Shown here: piece after piece, positions 33,022-36,432 of the stretch
Position numbering within the stretch: the first letter of the stretch is position 1
Layout of the letters: each line of letters opens with the position of its first letter
Origin: Candidatus Thorarchaeota archaeon
GTDB taxonomy: Archaea; Asgardarchaeota; Thorarchaeia; Thorarchaeales; Thorarchaeaceae
Length of the DNA: 36,432 nt
Assembly (NCBI GenBank): GCA_004524595.1
Contig: SDOA01000030.1
Coordinates: 1-36,432 of the forward strand
Direction: 5' to 3'
Notes under the pieces: model-generated
Told to the model about the DNA's origin: nothing
Databases searched by the model: none
The model's input: only the letters and a program-made list of their open reading frames with translations
Made by a program: the position numbers and the translations under genes

Positions 33022-34551
33022 ATGTACTTGGAGAGTATGAGTTTGATAAATGAGGAAGATGCAGAACTCATCCAGTTCATTCGTCTTACAGGTCTGCGAG
33101 AACATGAAATCAAAGAAGCTCAGCACAATCATAGCATTCAAGAAGACGCCATTCAACAACTGATTCGTGAGCATAATCAACTTATCGAGATGAGCGAGAA
33201 GCATAGCCGACAAAAAGCAATCCAAGATCCCATCTATGGCGCTATTCTCATGGATCCTTGGGAACTCGACGTGATATCAACTTGGGAGATGCTTCGATTG
33301 AGATACGTGATGCAGCTTGGTCCAGCTCATATTGTCTATCCTGGAGCCACACATACACGGTTTCTTCATTGCATTGGAACCAACCATCTTGCTCAGAAAT
33401 CAATTCGTGTAGTGAATTATTGCGAGGATCTTGATAAGGCATGTTTTCTACCAATCTCTGGATTGCTTGACGATTATCAAAAGAAACTATTCAGAGCTGC
33501 TGCGCTTCTTCATGATGTTGGTCATCCTCCAACCTCTCACACAATTGAGTTTGCCCTTAAGCAATGGAGCGGTCTTGACCATCTTGCTCTTGGGGAATAC
33601 CTAATTCTAAATAGCGGTCTAACTGAAATTTTGATTCAGAATGATTTCCAACCTTATGATATTGTGAATATTCTTAGACGGCGGACAAAAAATCCTGTTC
33701 TTATGCTTCTCTCTGATTTTCTTGATCATCCTCTTGACATTGATAAGACCGACTATCTCATTCGTGACGCTCATTTCAGTGGAGTCCAACTTGGTGTATT
33801 TCCCGCTGAACGTGTAATGCTTACGAATCGTGTTGTAAAAGATGATAGCGGCAATTATATTCGTGCCTTCATGCTTAAAGCAATCCACTCTCTTGAGGCA
33901 CTAATCCTTAGTCGTAACTGGATGTTTGCAGATCTCTATCTTCACCATGCAGTAAAACTTGCAGAAGCCCTGTTGTCCAAGGCTACATACTTCAGACTTG
34001 AAGAAGAAGGTTTCTCAAAGAATGAATGCATAGGTTTTTTCACACGTATGACTGATGCAGATCTCTTTCGATGGCTACAGGCTTCTGAGATTGATTTTGT
34101 GCGAGAATATGTTTCACGTATAAGATATAGACGATTATTCAAAGTGGCATTACTTAGACCTCTTGTATCATTTGAGCCAGATGCGAAAAAGCGCCTGATA
34201 TCAATGCTAGATGACATAACGCTATTGATTGAAGCGGAACGTGAAATCTCTGAGAATCCAGGAAGTGTTGTTCTAGATGTAGTTGTTCCTGAATTGGGTG
34301 AGAAAAGACTTAGCAAGATTCCCCTATTAGTGGGTGGAGATCGCGGTTTTGATATTGTACCTTTGGATGAGTCCAAAGACGGGGGTCCTCTGCTGCAGAC
34401 GTTAAAGCAACAAACTCGAACAATTCCCTCAGTCCGAGTGTACTGTGATCCTGATATCGCCAATGATGTACGAAAACGATTCGAAGCAGCTTTTCCTATG
34501 ACTAAGCTGTCTAACCATCGAGAAGAAGAATACGATCTAACAGAGTACTAG
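33022..34551 (+). CDS. HD-domain phosphohydrolase (dNTPase/SAMHD1-like)
   Basis: A 509-residue protein. After an acidic helical leader, the HD core begins with 'HTRFLHCIGTNHLAQK' (H111), contains 'HDVGHPPTSH' (H164-D165) and ends with 'DIDKTDYLIRDAHFSG' (metal-ligand Asp). This is the dGTPase/SAMHD1-type arrangement, so it may hydrolyse dNTPs or a related nucleotide. A C-terminal ~150-residue part is not recognised. A TATA-like 'CTTAAATAGC' (33001-33010) lies close to ATG 33022, so ATG 33037 is an alternative start. The stop overlaps the stop of the RNase III-like gene. Confidence 0.82.
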   Translation: MYLESMSLINEEDAELIQFIRLTGLREHEIKEAQHNHSIQEDAIQQLIREHNQLIEMSEKHSRQKAIQDPIYGAILMDPWELDVISTWEMLRLRYVMQLGPAHIVYPGATHTRFLHCIGTNHLAQKSIRVVNYCEDLDKACFLPISGLLDDYQKKLFRAAALLHDVGHPPTSHTIEFALKQWSGLDHLALGEYLILNSGLTEILIQNDFQPYDIVNILRRRTKNPVLMLLSDFLDHPLDIDKTDYLIRDAHFSGVQLGVFPAERVMLTNRVVKDDSGNYIRAFMLKAIHSLEALILSRNWMFADLYLHHAVKLAEALLSKATYFRLEEEGFSKNECIGFFTRMTDADLFRWLQASEIDFVREYVSRIRYRRLFKVALLRPLVSFEPDAKKRLISMLDDITLLIEAEREISENPGSVVLDVVVPELGEKRLSKIPLLVGGDRGFDIVPLDESKDGGPLLQTLKQQTRTIPSVRVYCDPDIANDVRKRFEAAFPMTKLSNHREEEYDLTEY

Positions 34552-35234
34552 AATAGGTGGTGGATATTCTTCAAGACCTTCTCAAAACCATATTCCATCT
34601 GGATGATACCATAGATTGCTTCTACCAGTGTGCCTTTATCATGCTCAATTTCAGATTTACTGGGAATCTCAGGGTCGAAATGAATCCTCTTTTCATATAA
34701 CCCCCACCTATCACAGAGATTAGCTATGTTTTCATTACTTACAATGTTTGCTTTGCTCTGGGTCAGTCGTCCAACATCAACAACATTAGGTTGCCAGAGG
34801 TGATATAACACCCCCATCGAGATTGCAGCATCTCCAAGTAATGCAATGACTTTAGCTACTTCACTTAATGATATGAGATCCTCAAATCTCTCTAATCCGA
34901 ATACATTGTCCTCTCTCCTGTATTCTGCTTCAATCTCGAGAAACAGATTCTTCGTACTTGGTTGAAACATAGCAACTACCAAGAACTCCTTATTTCGAAT
35001 CTTCAAGCCCAATGTCTTTTCTAAATCTGGTTTCAGCTCATTCCTGATATGCTGGATTCGATCAGTGATCTCTACAATCTGCGTCTTCCATCTATCAATT
35101 TTGTTCAACAGTCTTGTCTTATTCTTAGGCGTGTTATTGCGTGTCTTCTCAATGGTATCCAATAGACACTTTAACTTCTCTTCTATATTGACTGGCGTCC
35201 ATGTGAAACCTTGTCTTGTTTTGATGGGAGTCAA
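34548..35234 (-). CDS. RNase III-like domain protein
   Basis: A 228-residue protein. Residues ~17-70 form a basic coiled-coil helix; residues ~78-220 look like an RNase III domain: 'LVVAMFQPSTKNLF' matches the first helix, 'VIALLGDAAIS' the 'EFLGDAVL' helix, 'LTQSKANIVSNENIANLCDRWGL' the middle, and 'TLVEAIYGIIQMEYGF' the final 'D.FEA..GA.Y.D.G'. Of the four catalytic acids, D135 and E205 are kept; the other two positions are A131 and T202. No double-stranded RNA-binding domain. TTG 35234 follows a GAGGTGA site that overlaps the end of the upstream gene. Confidence 0.65.
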   Translation of the reverse strand: MTPIKTRQGFTWTPVNIEEKLKCLLDTIEKTRNNTPKNKTRLLNKIDRWKTQIVEITDRIQHIRNELKPDLEKTLGLKIRNKEFLVVAMFQPSTKNLFLEIEAEYRREDNVFGLERFEDLISLSEVAKVIALLGDAAISMGVLYHLWQPNVVDVGRLTQSKANIVSNENIANLCDRWGLYEKRIHFDPEIPSKSEIEHDKGTLVEAIYGIIQMEYGFEKVLKNIHHLF

Positions 35235-35245
35235 TCTGGCTCACC

Positions 35246-36019
35246 TCAGAAGTAACTTATCTCTGAATTTGTCGCATCGTATCTGGTGACATGAAAGGCA
35301 GGAATTGAATATTCCGAAGCAATCTTTCCCATTGCCAAGGATATTAACGACGGTCCAAGTGTTAAATCAATTACCATATCATGGATGAAGATATTATCAA
35401 TTACTGCTGCTTCCATGAAGTCTACCGCTCCTTGAAGATGTCCAAACTCATGAGCATCCTCGGTACCGGAAATCTCGTCAGGGACCTCTACCCATTCTGT
35501 TGTCCATCTCCTGAAAGCCTCATCAGGAATGAATCTGTCAACAATCCTAGAAACTCCTCGAGTCCAATGTCGTGCTTCTACAAAGACTAGCAATTTTCTA
35601 GGATTGAAATGAGGGTTATTTGTTAACCACTGAACGAAAGGGCGTTGTTCCTCAGGACGGCTCAGTGACGTAATATACAATAGTGGTTTTGTGATACCTA
35701 ATGCACGACGAACTGAATGAATTGCCCTAGGTTCAAGTTCAAATAGGCGGTACTGCGATTGTTTCCAACTGACGACAATTCCAAGTTCCTCCAATCTTTT
35801 GGTATTATGGTAGAGTTTTGGGCTGGTGATCTCAACTTTTTCAATCTCCTTTTTGCTAGCACCTTCCAGTACCATCTGCGCCTTGGTGTCAGTAGCAATC
35901 TTCTCCCTCAACTCAGCTCCTGTCTTGAGACCTCCCTCAAGTTGGTCCAAGATGATTCTCCGTGCTCGGACAGTTTCAATCTCTTCACGAATGACATCGT
36001 CAAGGCTCTTTTCAAGCAT
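35246..36019 (-). CDS. Winged-helix protein with CARF-like C-terminal domain
   Basis: A 257-residue protein. The first ~100 residues are a winged-helix DNA-binding domain ('RRIILDQLEGGLKTGAELREKI', 'LYHNTKRLEELGIVVSWKQSQYRLFEL'). Residues ~108-257 form a Rossmann-like alpha/beta domain with 'LLYITSLSRPEEQ', 'KLLVFVEA' and 'DMVIDLTLGPSLISLAMGKIASEYSIPAFHV' in the place where CARF domains have 'D.T.GTK.mSla'. CARF domains bind cyclic oligoadenylates or other nucleotides; the assignment here is a tentative inference. It heads a two-gene operon with the RNase III-like gene. Confidence 0.6.
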   Translation of the reverse strand: MLEKSLDDVIREEIETVRARRIILDQLEGGLKTGAELREKIATDTKAQMVLEGASKKEIEKVEITSPKLYHNTKRLEELGIVVSWKQSQYRLFELEPRAIHSVRRALGITKPLLYITSLSRPEEQRPFVQWLTNNPHFNPRKLLVFVEARHWTRGVSRIVDRFIPDEAFRRWTTEWVEVPDEISGTEDAHEFGHLQGAVDFMEAAVIDNIFIHDMVIDLTLGPSLISLAMGKIASEYSIPAFHVTRYDATNSEISYF

Positions 36020-36067
36020 CCTAATTCACCATACGCGGATATATTAGCTAGTAATCTATTGTACTAA

Positions 36068-36078
36068 TCTTTTATACT
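36068..36078 (-). promoter_or_regulatory. TATA box of the CARF-like/RNase III-like operon
   Basis: On the minus strand the run 'AGTATAAAAG' (36069-36078) is a good TATA box, ~50 bases before the ATG at 36019. Confidence 0.45.
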
Positions 36079-36183
36079 TATCTAAGGTAATGTTCCACAA
36101 ACGCCAAAAAATGCTCTGAAATTGCTCCCTTATATATATTGATAAGATACTTTTCGAAGAAAATCGATGCCGTCCGACGAACC

Positions 36184-36191
36184 CTTAAATA
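36184..36191 (+). promoter_or_regulatory. Promoter of the actin gene
   Basis: 'CTTAAATA' (36184-36191) preceded by 'CGAACC' is a strong archaeal TATA/BRE pair. Transcription is predicted from ~36213-36216, giving an ~80-base leader. The region is divergent from the CARF-like operon. Confidence 0.55.
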
Positions 36192-36240
36192 CAATCTGAA
36201 CGAACGAAAGAGTAGTGCGGAGCTTACCAAGTTCCACCAA

Positions 36241-36266
36241 GGCGAGTCCATCTTTCTGGACTTGTC
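36241..36266 (+). other. 10-bp hairpin in the actin mRNA leader
   Basis: GGCGAGTCCA (36241-36250) pairs with TGGACTTGTC (36257-36266), ten pairs including two G-U, around a 6-base loop. It lies 17 bases upstream of the GAGG ribosome-binding site at 36284-36287 and could modulate translation or stability of the actin message. Confidence 0.5.
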
Positions 36267-36295
36267 ACAAAGTAAAAAAAAACGAGGACCGAAAA

Positions 36296-36432
36296 ATGGC
36301 TGAAGACGAGTTTCTTGGCGCAAAGCCGATTGTCATTGACAACGGCACAGGTTTGAGCAAGAACGGATACGCCGGCGAAGATCAGCCACGCAGTGTCTGG
36401 CCTACTCTGATTGGATATCCCCGATATGAATC
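36296..36432 (+). CDS. Asgard actin (Loki-actin-like), N-terminal fragment
   Basis: The first 45 residues of an actin, cut by the window edge. The phosphate-1 loop 'VIDNGTGLSKNGYAGED' and then 'PRSVWPTLIGYPRYE' match the start of eukaryotic and Asgard actins ('DNGSG..K.GFAGDD.PR.VFP...G'). It would bind ATP and polymerise as part of an actin cytoskeleton. ATG 36296 follows GAGG by 8 bases. The C-terminus is outside the window. Confidence 0.92.
   Translation, partial: MAEDEFLGAKPIVIDNGTGLSKNGYAGEDQPRSVWPTLIGYPRYE

Noticed and set aside
36078..36323. 81-residue minus-strand open frame near the actin start
   Set aside because: It covers the actin promoter, leader and start codon and has no ribosome-binding site or protein-like pattern.
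1..36432. CRISPR array, insertion sequence, integrase or attachment site
   Set aside because: No regularly spaced repeats, transposase, or flanking duplications were seen at any scale.

Overview
The window looks like a chromosomal segment of an Asgard archaeon, most plausibly Thorarchaeota-like. The evidence is an archaeal gene set (exosome/proteasome superoperon, KEOPS subunits, THUMP protein, prefoldin), archaeal TATA boxes with GAGG/GGTG-type ribosome-binding sites, and the 5' end of a eukaryote-like (Loki-type) actin gene at the right edge. The lineage is inferred from gene content only. I see no insertion sequence, prophage, CRISPR array, rRNA or tRNA, and no gene-free stretch longer than 300 bases.

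Layout. (1) 1-2176: the 3' end of a tungsten aldehyde:ferredoxin oxidoreductase, an SCP2-domain protein, an AEC-type carrier and a small coiled-coil protein. (2) 2187-5522: a Zn/Mn-type metal ABC transporter, with the binding protein divergent from a NikR-like regulator, ATPase and permease. (3) 5655-6065: a small membrane protein. (4) 6289-13540: the archaeal exosome superoperon (psmA, SBDS, rrp4, rrp41, rrp42, eL43, Brix protein, pcc1, prefoldin beta, DUF3194, DHH phosphoesterase). (5) 13553-15979: an ECF transporter energising module (A1, A2, T). (6) 16078-20764: accessory genes, namely a hypothetical, a WD40 propeller, a VOC protein, a winged-helix regulator, a hypothetical and a surface beta-helix protein. 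(7) 20950-26540: histidine degradation (hutU, hutH, hutI) with endonuclease V between hutU and hutH. (8) 26654-29087: a phosphoribosyltransferase, KEOPS subunit Cgi121, a THUMP protein and Sua5/TsaC. (9) 29129-32980: a sugar/polyol-phosphate nucleotidyltransferase with a CDP-alcohol phosphatidyltransferase, two hypotheticals and an FG-GAP propeller. (10) 33022-36432: an HD phosphohydrolase facing a two-gene operon (winged helix plus CARF-like domain; RNase III-like protein), then the actin start.

The main discovery is in hutU. The urocanase reading frame is broken by stop codons and a frame change at 21326-21356. The RNA around this point folds into a canonical bulge-helix-bulge: a 10-bp exon-exon helix, a 3-nt bulge, a 4-bp central helix, a 3-nt bulge and an intron hairpin. 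Cutting after the second base of each bulge removes exactly 31 nt, restores the frame and rebuilds the urocanase segment Y-G-E-S-G-Q-V-C-Q-N-W. I read this as an archaeal protein-coding pre-mRNA intron processed by the tRNA splicing endonuclease, in a metabolic gene where, to my knowledge, none has been described.

Functional links: the Hut enzymes convert histidine to formiminoglutamate (the last step is not in the window). Pcc1, Cgi121 and Sua5 all serve tRNA t6A synthesis. The nucleotidyltransferase/phosphatidyltransferase pair probably makes a phospholipid or phosphodiester head group.
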